Below, piece after piece: positions 56,088 to 64,000 of a DNA stretch of 64,000 nucleotides. Numbering within the stretch: position 1 is the stretch's first letter; each line of letters starts with the position of its first letter. Source of the stretch: Chitinophaga filiformis (GTDB lineage: Bacteria > Bacteroidota > Bacteroidia > Chitinophagales > Chitinophagaceae); the NCBI RefSeq assembly GCF_021646545.1, contig NZ_JAKIRP010000024.1, positions 1 to 64,000 on the forward strand. Direction: 5' to 3'. The notes beneath the pieces are model-generated. The model was not told the DNA's origin, did not search any database, and saw nothing but the letters and a program-made list of their open reading frames with translations. The position numbers and the translations under genes were made by a program.

Positions 56088-56828
56088 TTATTCAGAGAGA
56101 TAATTCATGATAATTTTACTAATAGTGTCCGCTTTATTAAAAACCATGAGATGCCCTCCGCCTTTAATACGATAATCAGGATGCACAAGCCTGCTGGTTA
56201 TTACTCTATCGGCCGTGCCGTGTATTTGAATAGTTCTCTCAGGTGGCACTTTATTATCCCAATAAGCAATACTTCTCAGTGCCCAACGAAAAAAGGATGC
56301 ATCTGTATGTTCCAATAAATGAGTTAATGCCTTTTTATCTTTTTGGGACCGGGCGCCAAAGTACTGATAGGTGAGAAAATTGGTGCGTCGTATTAATGGA
56401 CCGGGAATGATCCGATAAAAACCCAATTTCATGAAAAAAAACTGAACCTTATTCAATTCACTTTTTGTTCTGACTGAAGAAATGAGCACCATTTTATCTA
56501 CCTTTATCTGCCTGGCTACTTCCACAGCAACTATTCCTCCGAAAGACAGTCCGATAATATCTGGATTTTCAACCGTGATCTGGCTCTTGATCCTACCTGC
56601 ATATTGTGTTATTGATTCTTTTGGCAACGCAGGAATCCAGCTTATGTAAACTTTGTGATACCCCGGAAGTTTCAGGTTCATAAATATCGTTGAGTCTGCC
56701 CCGAGACCACTAAAAAGATAAATTGTCTTTTGTTCTTTTTTTGCCGTATTCTGCGGAGTTTGAGCGCCAGCCATGAGGCCATTGAACATAAATAAACCCC
56801 AAAAAATCACTTTCACACTTTGCGTCAT
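56088..56828 (-). CDS. Secreted alpha/beta hydrolase
   Basis: A 246-residue protein. Hydrophobic N-terminus (VKVIFWGLFMFNGLMAGAQ) is a signal peptide. The fold has the elbow GLSFGG with Ser95, Asp207 in GTADRVI and His226 in GGGHLMV. This is a small serine hydrolase, probably periplasmic. Substrate unknown. It is alone on its strand. Confidence 0.8.
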   Translation of the reverse strand: MTQSVKVIFWGLFMFNGLMAGAQTPQNTAKKEQKTIYLFSGLGADSTIFMNLKLPGYHKVYISWIPALPKESITQYAGRIKSQITVENPDIIGLSFGGIVAVEVARQIKVDKMVLISSVRTKSELNKVQFFFMKLGFYRIIPGPLIRRTNFLTYQYFGARSQKDKKALTHLLEHTDASFFRWALRSIAYWDNKVPPERTIQIHGTADRVITSRLVHPDYRIKGGGHLMVFNKADTISKIIMNYLSE

Positions 56829-57463
56829 AGATTCCTCGCTTCTTGCCTGACAGGCATTTTTAATATAGTTGTTTACGATATTACCCCCGTTCAGAGCATA
56901 GCATTTTGTAATACGATTGCCCTCTGGTACAAGTTCCTTTCTGCAGGTTATCCCTACTTCTTATTGAAAAAGTTTAGGAGAGCCCGCCAGAAGATATTAC
57001 CTATGGCAAGTATGATACCATTTTTCAAATAGGGTCATCTTGGAAACAGTGGAAGATGGCGGCCCTGGCAAAGAAGTATCCAGGAGAAGGACTAACTAAC
57101 CTGCACGAATTATTGATTTTGGCTTATTGCATAATTGCCTCGAATCGCTGAATAAGAAGGGGCAAGCGGAGCGTTCCGGAAAGACGAACTTGAAATGATA
57201 TACGCATTGGGGAAGAACACTTTAAGCGCCAGTTTAAGGTGGTGTCTTATGGGTTTGGAACAGGATAGAGTAAGAGAGGTGTCGCTAGTGGTGTAAACAG
57301 GAAAGCCGGGGATATTATCTCCGGCTTCCGCCAAGTGCCCAGTGGCAAAACTTCCAATCTAATATTTTGCAAATAGATCAGTATATTTTCAGACAGGTAA
57401 TCGCCGCCTTAAAAACGGGTTGATACGTCTATCATGACTGATATGTTTTTCTCAATTACCTGA
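56829..57463. other. Gene-poor region
   Basis: No convincing gene. It contains the presumed promoter of the minus-strand hydrolase and a hairpin AAGCCGGgGATA/TATCtCCGGCTT near 57303-57329. The text looks like decayed coding sequence (short mixed frames), but I cannot identify an ancestor. Confidence 0.4.
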
Positions 57464-58210
57464 TCATGCCAGTATACCACCGTCTATAGCAATGTTGCTT
57501 CCGGTGATATAACCAGACTCAGGTCCCGCGAGAAAATTAACCAAAGCGGCTATTTCCTCAGTCTTACCGAGACGCTTTAGCGGTATTGCGTTGATGAAAG
57601 CTTCACGTACAGCAGGGTCAGCCGGCATCATGTCTGTGTCGATTGCACCCGGTTCTATGGTATTTACTGTGATATTCCTCGGCGCGAAGTCCCAGGCCAG
57701 GCCACGGCTAAAGCCTTCAATAGCGGCTTTTGTAGCCGCATAATCAGCCATGTGCGGGGTACCGATCTTTCGCCCGCCAACAGAGCCAATATTGATGATG
57801 CGCCCGCCGTCCGGCATATACTTTTGTACCGCTCTAACCGCTTCTGCAACAGCGCGAATGTTTACGTCTATCTGACGATCATAGTCCGCAGACCGATCTG
57901 CGGCAGTCTCGATTGGCCCAGCTACAGCAATTGCTGCGTTATTAACCAGTATATCTATCTTTCCAAAGGTCTTTGCCGCTTCTTCAATAGCGTTTGCTAC
58001 GGCATTCTTTATTGCAGCATCGGCTTTGATCGCAAGAGCCTTGCCACCACGCTGCCTGATCTCCGCAACGATCGCCTGTGCCTTGTCATCAGATTTCGCG
58101 TAAGTAAAGGCAACAGCAGATCCCTCTGCGACCAAACGGTTTACGATTGCCAGTCCCATGCCGCGGGTACCGCCGGTCACAAAAGCCACTTTTTCATTTA
58201 ATGTCAACAT
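57464..58210 (-). CDS. SDR family oxidoreductase (3-oxoacyl-ACP reductase-like)
   Basis: A 248-residue classical short-chain dehydrogenase. The cofactor motif TGGTRGMG lies at 12-19, NNAA at 90-93, and the catalytic residues are Ser143 and Tyr157-x3-Lys161 (YAATK). The C-terminal end PESGYITGSNIAIDGGILA is standard. It is divergent from the TetR gene and shares its operator region, so it is the likely regulated target. Confidence 0.92.
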   Translation of the reverse strand: MLTLNEKVAFVTGGTRGMGLAIVNRLVAEGSAVAFTYAKSDDKAQAIVAEIRQRGGKALAIKADAAIKNAVANAIEEAAKTFGKIDILVNNAAIAVAGPIETAADRSADYDRQIDVNIRAVAEAVRAVQKYMPDGGRIINIGSVGGRKIGTPHMADYAATKAAIEGFSRGLAWDFAPRNITVNTIEPGAIDTDMMPADPAVREAFINAIPLKRLGKTEEIAALVNFLAGPESGYITGSNIAIDGGILA

Positions 58211-58282
58211 ACTTGTTTGTTTTAGAATTATGATGTATCACAAGCGCCAGCTTCTTATGGGAAGCAGTAGTTGTGCGTTTAT

Positions 58283-58387
58283 TTGGAATTGTAGTTCCAA
58301 AATTACAGACTATTTTGGAATTGTAGTTCCATAAATGGTTTTTCAGAGGAAATTTACATTTCTATGATAATTGGAATTGTAGTTCCA
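58283..58387. promoter_or_regulatory. Three copies of a 17-bp operator (TTGGAATTGTAGTTCCA)
   Basis: The same 17-base sequence occurs at 58283-58299, 58315-58331 and 58371-58387. Each has inverted half sites TGGAA-N6-TTCCA, as expected for a dimeric TetR-family repressor. They lie between the divergent SDR and TetR genes. The third copy supplies the TTG of a -33 element, 21 bases ahead of TATATTTG (58395-58402), so binding would block the TetR promoter. Confidence 0.8.
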
Positions 58388-58394
58388 TAATTCG

Positions 58395-58402
58395 TATATT
58401 TG
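58395..58402 (+). promoter_or_regulatory. -7 box of the TetR gene
   Basis: TATATTTG matches TAnnTTTG. It is 21 bases downstream of the TTG in operator copy 3 and 21 bases before the ATG. Confidence 0.55.
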
Positions 58403-58422
58403 TATGAAGCATTTAAACAAAG

Positions 58423-59007
58423 ATGGCCAGATCAAGAAATTTTGACGAAAGCGAGGTGCTGGATAAAGCAGTCGGCATTTTCCGCCGACAGGGATTTAAG
58501 ACAACGACGCCGGAGGAGCTGGTAACGCATTTAGGTATCAGCAGGTCAAGTTTATATAATACTTATGGTGACAAGCATTCACTGTTTGTAAAATCATTGG
58601 AGCGTTACCAGGAGCAGACATCAAAAGCGTTGAACGATATTGCACACAGCTATAAAGACGCTATGAGCGCTATCTGTCACATATTTGAGTTCACTGTGGA
58701 TAATTGCCTGGAGGATGCAATGCCAAAAGGATGTTTCCTTGTGAATTCGATCGTTGAATTCGGGAATGAAGATACTGAGATAATCGCCATAGTTAAAGAG
58801 AGCATGGAAGCGAACAGGGCCACGCTATTGAGTCTCGTGAAGAGAGGGCAAAGGGAGGGATCGATCTCCAATATCGCCAAACCAACCGCATTAGCCGATT
58901 ACCTGGTGAACTGTCTGTCCGGTATCAGTGTGTCCACAAAGGCTGGTGCCGACAGGGCCGCCTGTGAGGCGATCATTAAAAACTCACTGGCTATACTTAA
59001 GCCCTGA
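58423..59007 (+). CDS. TetR/AcrR family transcriptional regulator
   Basis: A 194-residue repressor. N-terminal helix-turn-helix at about 25-50 (TTPEELVTHLGISRSSLYNTYGDKHSLF). The C-terminal part is a ligand pocket domain of the kind with ADYLVNCLSGISVSTKAGAD. It is divergent from the SDR gene and probably binds the three operator copies between them, controlling itself and the SDR. Confidence 0.93.
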   Translation: MARSRNFDESEVLDKAVGIFRRQGFKTTTPEELVTHLGISRSSLYNTYGDKHSLFVKSLERYQEQTSKALNDIAHSYKDAMSAICHIFEFTVDNCLEDAMPKGCFLVNSIVEFGNEDTEIIAIVKESMEANRATLLSLVKRGQREGSISNIAKPTALADYLVNCLSGISVSTKAGADRAACEAIIKNSLAILKP

Positions 59008-59029
59008 CATCTGCAAATGTAATTGTTGG

Positions 59030-59989
59030 TTAGATAAGGCTTATAACTATTTTACCTGTTGTGTGATTATTCTCAATTTCTTTGTGTGCCAATGGTATTT
59101 CTTCCAGTCTGAAAACTTTCGACACGTGTGGTTTAACTATTCCCTTTCTTAACAGATCGGCAAGGGCGGCCATATCTGCTCCACTTGATTCTACAGCGTT
59201 GTAGAACGCATATATACCCCTTTGTTTTGCCTGTTGCGCCCATGTATTTCCATTAACATTAGTCCACAAACTCAATAACTTTCCTCCGCTTTTTACCAAT
59301 CGCATGGTTTTGCTTACATGATCGTCACGAAGTCCTTCAATAACGTAATCAACAGGTGCCAGTACGTCAAGAAAGTCAGTAGTTTGATAGTCGATAAATT
59401 CATGTGCGCCGAGCCCTGTTACAAGGTCACGCTTTGAACCTGAAGCCAGCGCTATTACATAAGCTCCGAAATGCCTGGCGATCTGTACCGCAAAGTGACC
59501 AACTCCGCCGCCTGCAGCAGTAACGAACACTCTGTCTCCTGGCTTAATTCGCACTTTATTGAGCGGTTGCCAGGTGGTCAACGCAGCCATGGGCACCGCG
59601 GCCGCCTCTTCATGTGTGATGTTGTCGGGCTTTAACGTTATATCTTTAGTCCTGGCTATAACATATTCTGCGTATCCTTTTGCATGCCCCGGTGTGGTAT
59701 GGGTGGGAAAATTCAATAAACCAAACACAGCGTCTCCTAAATTATAAGTGGTCACATTTTCCCCGCGATATACAACCTCGCCAGATACATCCCATCCCAG
59801 TATTTTAGGATCTTCATTATTAAAAATGTAATCTAAGCCGATGTTTTTTCTTGCATATACATCGGTTGGATTTATACCAATCGCATGCACCTTGATTAGC
59901 ACTTCGTCTTTTTGAGGCTTTGGTATGGGGAGTTCAGCGACTGCCAGTTGATCAACATCTCCCTGTGACTTTAAAACAATTGCCTTCAT
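59030..59989 (-). CDS. Zinc-independent alcohol dehydrogenase / quinone oxidoreductase
   Basis: A 319-residue medium-chain dehydrogenase/reductase. N-terminal GroES-like fold (VKSQGDVDQLAVAELPIPKPQ-type start), then the nucleotide-binding AAGGGVGHFAVQIARHFGA. The Cys/His ligands of zinc-type ADHs are not apparent, so it is a quinone-oxidoreductase-like NADP(H) enzyme. Divergent from the HxlR gene, its likely regulator. Confidence 0.9.
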   Translation of the reverse strand: MKAIVLKSQGDVDQLAVAELPIPKPQKDEVLIKVHAIGINPTDVYARKNIGLDYIFNNEDPKILGWDVSGEVVYRGENVTTYNLGDAVFGLLNFPTHTTPGHAKGYAEYVIARTKDITLKPDNITHEEAAAVPMAALTTWQPLNKVRIKPGDRVFVTAAGGGVGHFAVQIARHFGAYVIALASGSKRDLVTGLGAHEFIDYQTTDFLDVLAPVDYVIEGLRDDHVSKTMRLVKSGGKLLSLWTNVNGNTWAQQAKQRGIYAFYNAVESSGADMAALADLLRKGIVKPHVSKVFRLEEIPLAHKEIENNHTTGKIVISLI

Positions 59990-60060
59990 GTAATAATATT
60001 TGAACTTTGTTTTTATTTACGCAACAAAAGTACAATGAGGCTGGTATAACTTTGTAACCA

Positions 60061-60076
60061 GTATCACCAATGATAC
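60061..60076. promoter_or_regulatory. Inverted repeat GTATCA-CCAA-TGATAC, candidate HxlR site
   Basis: Perfect six-base half sites around a four-base centre, in the divergent region between the oxidoreductase and HxlR genes. A related GGTAT/ACCAGTATC string lies just to the left (60042-60066). A typical regulator target, but unproven. Confidence 0.4.
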
Positions 60077-60204
60077 CAATAATGTCTCTTAACAAATTAA
60101 GAATCAATTAATAATGATTTAGAGCATAGACGGCATCGAATTGCCAAAGAAGGTGAAATGATATAGCTTTGCAACATTCAAAACATAAATGCGCCCGAAT
60201 TACT

Positions 60205-60552
60205 ATGGCCAGGGGTAAGAAAACAGAAATCGATAAAAGCGATATAAAGGCTTTACAGGATACAATATTCGTGGTGGGAGGGAAATGGAAGCTGCCGATC
60301 ATTTACTCCATTTGTAACGGCAATAAACGTTTCCGGGATATAGAACGTAGTATCCCCGGCATCACAACACGGATGCTTTCCCGAAACCTTAAAGAGCTGG
60401 AGGATAACAAACTGATCACCCGTAAGGTCTATACTGATCTTCCGGTCATTGTGGAATATGAGTTTACAGAATATGCAAAAGAATACGGGGCTTTAATAAA
60501 GCAAATGATTGAATGGGGAAAAAAACATAAGAAAATATTGGTTCAGAATTAG
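60205..60552 (+). CDS. HxlR family winged-helix transcriptional regulator
   Basis: A 115-residue DNA-binding protein. The HxlR signature is TIFVVGGKWKLPIIYSICNG, then RFRDIERSIPGITTRMLSRNLKELEDNKLI and the wing VEYEFTEYAKE. The ATG at 60205 is chosen (MARGKKTEIDK); an ATG at 60169 would add 12 residues. HxlR proteins often sense aldehydes or quinones, and the divergent oxidoreductase fits that. Confidence 0.9.
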   Translation: MARGKKTEIDKSDIKALQDTIFVVGGKWKLPIIYSICNGNKRFRDIERSIPGITTRMLSRNLKELEDNKLITRKVYTDLPVIVEYEFTEYAKEYGALIKQMIEWGKKHKKILVQN

Positions 60553-60601
60553 TGCCGCTTTTTTTCGATGACTGATCGATCAAAGCAGGCTTTACTGCTC
60601 A

Positions 60602-61504
60602 TCAGCCAAACGATTGCCGGAACTCCAGTGGTGACAGATTTGTTTTTCGCTTGAACAGTTTATTGAATGATTGAGGATGTTCAAACCCCAACCGATAGGC
60701 TATTTCTGCAACCGAAAGGTCACTGATAGATAAAATTTCTTTGGCCTTTTCGATGATCTTGTTCTGGATATGCTGATTGGCCGCCAGCCCCGTCAGAGAC
60801 CGAAGCATGTCGCTCAAATACCTGGGTGAATAATGAAGTTGTTCAGCCAGATATTGTACAGATGGCAAGCCCCTTTGCAGTGGTGAATCTGTGTCGAAAT
60901 ATTCGTTCAATAGTCGTTCAAGGTTGTCCAACAGGTCATTGCTAACTACATTGCTGCGGGTAATAAACTGACGCTTGTAATAACGATTACAGTAGGTAAG
61001 CAGCAATTCAATTTGGGCAATGATAAGATCATGCGAGAAATTGTCAATATTTTCTTTCAATTCATCGTTCAAATTCTGAAAAATATTGATAATAATGCCT
61101 TTCTCTTTATCAGAAAGATGCAATGCTTCGTTTGCCGAATAAGAAAAAAAGCCGAATTTGTTGATATTCTTTCCAAGCGGATACTTTCTGAAAAAATCAG
61201 GATGCACGAGCAATGAATAACCAGCATTTGGCAACTCATCTTCTACTGCGGTTACCTGACCGGGGGCCACAAACAACATAGTACCTTCTTCAAAGTCGTA
61301 ATAATGTTGACCATATTTTATTTTGCCCGGCAGGTCAGCTTTATAAGAGATAATATAGAAATCAAACAGGAAGTTAGCAGGCAGTTTTTCCTTTGCCCCT
61401 TCTATTTGCACACTTTCCAACACGCTTACCAGCGGATGCAGCGGTTTCGGCAAACCTAATATACGAAGGAAAGCAGAAATGGAATCAAATAACTGAGGTT
61501 TCAT
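60602..61504 (-). CDS. AraC family transcriptional regulator
   Basis: A 300-residue regulator. N-terminal sensor region with a cupin-like YDFEEGTMLFVAPGQVTAVE. The C-terminal AraC DNA-binding domain runs from about residue 210 (LPSVQYLAEQLHYSPRYLSDMLRSLTG, LSVAEIAYRLGFEHPQSFNKLFKRKTNLSPLEFR). The start ATG at 61504 (MKPQLFDSISAF) is chosen; the longer frame from 61597 would run through a terminator hairpin (61556-61577) and overlap the SDR gene. May control the adjacent SDR. Confidence 0.88.
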   Translation of the reverse strand: MKPQLFDSISAFLRILGLPKPLHPLVSVLESVQIEGAKEKLPANFLFDFYIISYKADLPGKIKYGQHYYDFEEGTMLFVAPGQVTAVEDELPNAGYSLLVHPDFFRKYPLGKNINKFGFFSYSANEALHLSDKEKGIIINIFQNLNDELKENIDNFSHDLIIAQIELLLTYCNRYYKRQFITRSNVVSNDLLDNLERLLNEYFDTDSPLQRGLPSVQYLAEQLHYSPRYLSDMLRSLTGLAANQHIQNKIIEKAKEILSISDLSVAEIAYRLGFEHPQSFNKLFKRKTNLSPLEFRQSFG

Positions 61505-61555
61505 AAAAAATGAATTCGCCGTATTAAAGTTAAATATATAGCTAATATCAAAAAA

Positions 61556-61577
61556 ATCTCCGCCAACAGGCGGAGAT
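61556..61577 (-). terminator. Terminator of the SDR gene
   Basis: Nine-base-pair perfect stem ATCTCCGCC/GGCGGAGAT with an AACA loop. Read on the minus strand it is followed by a T run (plus-strand AAAAAA). It lies seven bases after the SDR stop and supports the shorter AraC start downstream. Confidence 0.85.
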
Positions 61578-61583
61578 CCGTGT

Positions 61584-62420
61584 TTATTGATTATCAAAAT
61601 CCGTGGAGAGCGTTAGGTGTTTCCATTCCTCGAGATCTTTCATATCGGCTTCTGATTTTTCCTTTCTGATATGGTAAGCATCTGGCCCGGCAAAGAAGTG
61701 TACAGGGGGATTTTTTTCTCCTGTTATGTCCACGAGCAGCTTGGCGAGTTTTTGCGGATCACCCAATTGTTTACCGTCCATTTCTCTCATCCAACTTTCG
61801 ATACCTCCGGTATTATACCCTTGGATCCGGTTGGCTGCCATTTTCATGGAACCTTTGTCCAGAAAGGAAGTCCTGAAAAATCCCGGGGCCACCACGGTGA
61901 CATGCACACCGAACAACTTCCCTTCTTCTGCCAATGCTTCCGATAAACCAACAACAGCGAATTTAACTGCACCATATGCCCCTGCAGATCCATAACCTCT
62001 GTACCCGGCTATTGACGAAAAGTTAATGATGTGACCGCTTTTTTGTTGTCGAAAATAGGGCATTGCATTTCGTACGGTATTGACCATAGCAAAAAGATTG
62101 ATCTCCACTGAATCCCTGAATTCCTGGTCAGAAAGTTCTTCTACGCTTCCATAAATGGCATAGCCCGCATTATTGACAACGACATCTAATTTACCAAAGT
62201 ATTTTGCGGTCTGTTGTATTGCAGCTTTTACATCTTCGTTACTGGCAATATTTACCTGGAGAGCAAGGAAGTTTTTATTAGGCCCGCCTACCTGCTTCTC
62301 CAATTCTACAACATTCCTGGAGGTTGCCGCCACTTTATGTCCTGTATTTAATAATAGTTTAACGAGCGTTAATCCCATTCCTTTTGAAGCGCCGGTTACA
62401 AACCATACCTTGCTGTTCAT
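61584..62420 (-). CDS. SDR family oxidoreductase
   Basis: A 278-residue short-chain dehydrogenase. Cofactor motif TGASKGMG at 9-16, NNAG at 83-86, catalytic Ser136 and Tyr149-x3-Lys153 (YGAVK). The longer C-terminus with GIESWMREMDGKQLGDPQKLA resembles the retinol-dehydrogenase-like SDR group common near AraC regulators. It has its own terminator. Confidence 0.92.
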   Translation of the reverse strand: MNSKVWFVTGASKGMGLTLVKLLLNTGHKVAATSRNVVELEKQVGGPNKNFLALQVNIASNEDVKAAIQQTAKYFGKLDVVVNNAGYAIYGSVEELSDQEFRDSVEINLFAMVNTVRNAMPYFRQQKSGHIINFSSIAGYRGYGSAGAYGAVKFAVVGLSEALAEEGKLFGVHVTVVAPGFFRTSFLDKGSMKMAANRIQGYNTGGIESWMREMDGKQLGDPQKLAKLLVDITGEKNPPVHFFAGPDAYHIRKEKSEADMKDLEEWKHLTLSTDFDNQ

Positions 62421-62819
62421 AATTTGTGCTTTTAATTAATTGTTTAATTACAACACAAATTTCATTCATTGTGATATCACTAAAGTATCCAAAGGAGCGA
62501 TAGTTGTATCTAAAACGCAGATTAACATAACGACAAAGCTTTATCGAAATCCCGATAAAGCAGTCATAATAGTAAGAGATGTAAAGGCCCGGGGAACGAC
62601 AGATGTAGACATTTGTCGTTTCCCCTGACCTTTACCTTTATAGTTATTTCATATAAATAACTCTTTTCGTTAACTGTCAGCCCACTATTGCCAATACGAT
62701 GTTGGTAGCGACACAGTCTGTTTTACACTCTCTTTTGGTCAGCCCCGTTTAAGCTGGCAGCTTGATTGACTTGATGAGATAAAAACGGAAAGCCCTGATT
62801 ATAACCTCCTTCAGTTGCA
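62421..62819. other. Intergenic region with two inverted repeats
   Basis: No gene seen. Contains the hairpin GCTTTATCG/CGATAAAGC at 62538-62561 and the long imperfect inverted repeat at 62581-62635, plus the presumed promoter of the SDR gene at its left end. Confidence 0.5.
62581..62635. repeat. Long imperfect inverted repeat
   Basis: Arms GTAAAGG (62581-62587) and CCTTTAC (62629-62635) flank an inner stem GGGGAACGACAGATGT / ACATTTGTCGTTTCCCC with one bulge and a two-base loop. It may be a minus-strand terminator for the NmrA-type gene or a small repeat element; no other copy is in the window. Confidence 0.45.
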
Positions 62820-63689
62820 TCAGGCAGTGAAAGCCGCCCGGTTTTTATCTATGAACGCTGCTAAAGTCATGGGGCTTTTGCCAGTAATTCTTTCTATTAC
62901 GTCATTGATATTCGGTGTGCCAAAAATGTCGTCGTTGATGACACATGCAACGTGTTTTTTAAAGTGATCAGCTTCCCCCAGGCCAATGGAATCTGCCATT
63001 GATTGGATGCTAATTTGTTTGTAAACAATGTCCTTGTTCAACGTACGACTGAATATTTCACCTATTTCAGCATAACTTAAAAGTTCCGGACCAAAAAGCT
63101 GATAAACCTTGTTAACATGTGCGGCTGGTTCGGCTAATATGCTAACGACAGTTCGGGCAAGATCTTCTCCGGCTACCGGCGCATGTTGGGCATTTTTGGG
63201 GAAGGACATCTGTAGTTTTCCTGCTTTAATTTGATTGGCGACATACAGGAACCATTCTGCGAAGAAAGTCGGTCTTAAATGGGTGGTTGGAATACCTGAC
63301 CATTTGAATACTTCTTCTGATAAAAAGTGGCGTATCGTTGCGGGACTTTTAACTGTAGGTGCAACTTGTTTCTGCGACATATTGACGATGAATTCAGCGC
63401 CGGCCTCTTTTGCCGCCTGTGCGAAAATGACGGTTACATCTAATAGGTCGGGGCTTAACGGATAACAGAAGTATCCTCTTTTTGTACCTGCCCATGCTGC
63501 ACGAACATCTTCCATGTTCTGCATATCACCCACAATTATTTCCGCGCCGAGGGCTTTTAAGCGATTTGATCGTGCATCCTCCTTATGAACCAGTGCGCGC
63601 ACCGGATAATCCTTTTGTAATAACATCTCTACCACTGGTGCACCTGTTGAGCCAGTTGCCCCTGTGACCAAAATTTTTTTCTTTTCCAT
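62820..63689 (-). CDS. NmrA family NAD(P)-binding protein
   Basis: A 289-residue atypical short-chain dehydrogenase. Cofactor motif VTGATGSTGAPVVEM at 8-22. The usual YxxxK is not present at the expected place, which fits NmrA-like proteins, either redox sensors or NAD(P)H:quinone oxidoreductase-like enzymes. Promoter region carries the 20-bp palindrome at 63770-63789, so it is probably controlled by the TetR-type gene upstream. Confidence 0.88.
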   Translation of the reverse strand: MEKKKILVTGATGSTGAPVVEMLLQKDYPVRALVHKEDARSNRLKALGAEIIVGDMQNMEDVRAAWAGTKRGYFCYPLSPDLLDVTVIFAQAAKEAGAEFIVNMSQKQVAPTVKSPATIRHFLSEEVFKWSGIPTTHLRPTFFAEWFLYVANQIKAGKLQMSFPKNAQHAPVAGEDLARTVVSILAEPAAHVNKVYQLFGPELLSYAEIGEIFSRTLNKDIVYKQISIQSMADSIGLGEADHFKKHVACVINDDIFGTPNINDVIERITGKSPMTLAAFIDKNRAAFTA

Positions 63690-63769
63690 GTTTTTATTTT
63701 TTTCATATTTTCTGATTGAGTTATTGATAGAATAGTCCCAATGTTAGTATTCAGCAGGCGGCAAATATT

Positions 63770-63789
63770 AATATACCGATCGGTATATT
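63770..63789. promoter_or_regulatory. 20-bp perfect palindrome, candidate TetR operator
   Basis: AATATACCGATCGGTATATT is its own reverse complement. The ACCGATCGGT-type core is typical of TetR-family operators. It lies between the NmrA-type gene start and the end of the upstream TetR gene on the same strand. Confidence 0.75.
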
Positions 63790-63804
63790 GTTGTTTAAAA
63801 AAAA

Positions 63805-64000
63805 TCAAAGCTCGTAAGATTCCAGTTCGTTCTTCAAGCTTTTGATCAATCCCTGCATTGGCCGCTCATCATTCATCGCACGGCACATAATAATAGCACC
63901 TTCTACCGCTGCAAACATTTTAAATGCATATGCGTCGGGATCAAGAGCAGATGAAAATTCGCCGTTTTTAATGCCCTGTCGTAAAATAGAGGCGAAGTTT
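63805..64000 (-). CDS. TetR/AcrR family regulator, C-terminal part (runs off the window)
   Basis: Partial gene read on the minus strand: NFASILRQGIKNGEFSSALD, then PDAYAFKMFAAVEGAIIMCR and a stop at 63805-63807. The segment matches the ligand-binding C-terminal end of TetR/AcrR proteins; the DNA-binding half lies beyond the window. Its likely operator is the palindrome immediately downstream, in front of the NmrA-type gene. Confidence 0.75.
   Translation of the reverse strand, partial: NFASILRQGIKNGEFSSALDPDAYAFKMFAAVEGAIIMCRAMNDERPMQGLIKSLKNELESYEL

Noticed and set aside
57010..57340. Possible decayed gene
   Set aside because: Several short frames but no recognisable protein family, so no gene is called.
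61505..61597. N-terminal extension of the AraC gene
   Set aside because: It contains the terminator hairpin 61556-61577 and overlaps the SDR stop.

Overview
The window comes from a member of the Bacteroidota, most likely a Chitinophaga-like soil bacterium. The evidence is two SusC/SusD pairs, a one-protein hybrid two-component regulator, lipoprotein signals of the form ...SC+KK, TAnnTTTG-type promoter boxes, and scarce Shine-Dalgarno sequences. No rRNA, tRNA, CRISPR array, transposase or integrase was found.

Layout. (1) 1-4915 is a visibly A+T-rich array of three orphan RHS C-terminal tips. Each starts with the conserved RHS core end (GFNG...YDPRVG+F.SVDP) and diverges into a different tail; each is followed by a small lipoprotein or membrane protein that looks like its immunity partner. 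Tips 2 and 3 are each broken by one in-frame stop. (2) 4916-7251 holds a tmRNA 3'-end-like sequence, a hypothetical protein and a lipoprotein alpha/beta hydrolase. (3) 7934-15654 holds SusC, SusD, an arylsulfatase, two very small membrane peptides and a sterol desaturase/fatty-acid hydroxylase family protein. (4) 15756-27964 is a polysaccharide utilisation locus: a 1319-residue hybrid sensor/regulator, SusC, SusD, a GH30-type endo-beta-1,6-galactanase-like enzyme and a GH35 beta-galactosidase. The likely target is a beta-1,6-galactan such as arabinogalactan side chains.

(5) 28398-55296 is the centrepiece: about 27 kb of tightly packed plus-strand genes encoding an extracellular contractile injection system (eCIS, related to the Photorhabdus virulence cassette and the antifeeding prophage). 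It has one sheath, one tube, a zinc-ribbon baseplate or chaperone protein, a Pro/Gln-rich disordered protein, a DUF4255 tube-end protein, an AAA+ ATPase, a LysM adaptor, a split VgrG (hub plus spike), a gp25-like wedge protein, two baseplate-J-like proteins, a phage-tail-I-like protein and a DUF6519/beta-helix protein. In its middle sits a 1268-residue protein with two DUF4157 domains, three HExxH motifs and a possible His/Cys region, which is the best cargo-effector candidate. The block ends in a perfect 16-bp hairpin that overlaps the last stop codon. No integrase or lysis genes accompany it, which favours a domesticated injection particle over a prophage.

(6) 55368-64000 is a patchwork of small metabolic enzymes with local regulators: a DHFR-like reductase, an alpha/beta hydrolase, an SDR divergent from a TetR gene with three copies of a 17-bp operator between them, a quinone oxidoreductase divergent from an HxlR gene, an SDR with an AraC regulator, and an NmrA-type protein next to the C-terminal part of a second TetR gene, with a 20-bp perfect palindrome between them.

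All calls come from reading the sequence and recalling families; no database search was run.
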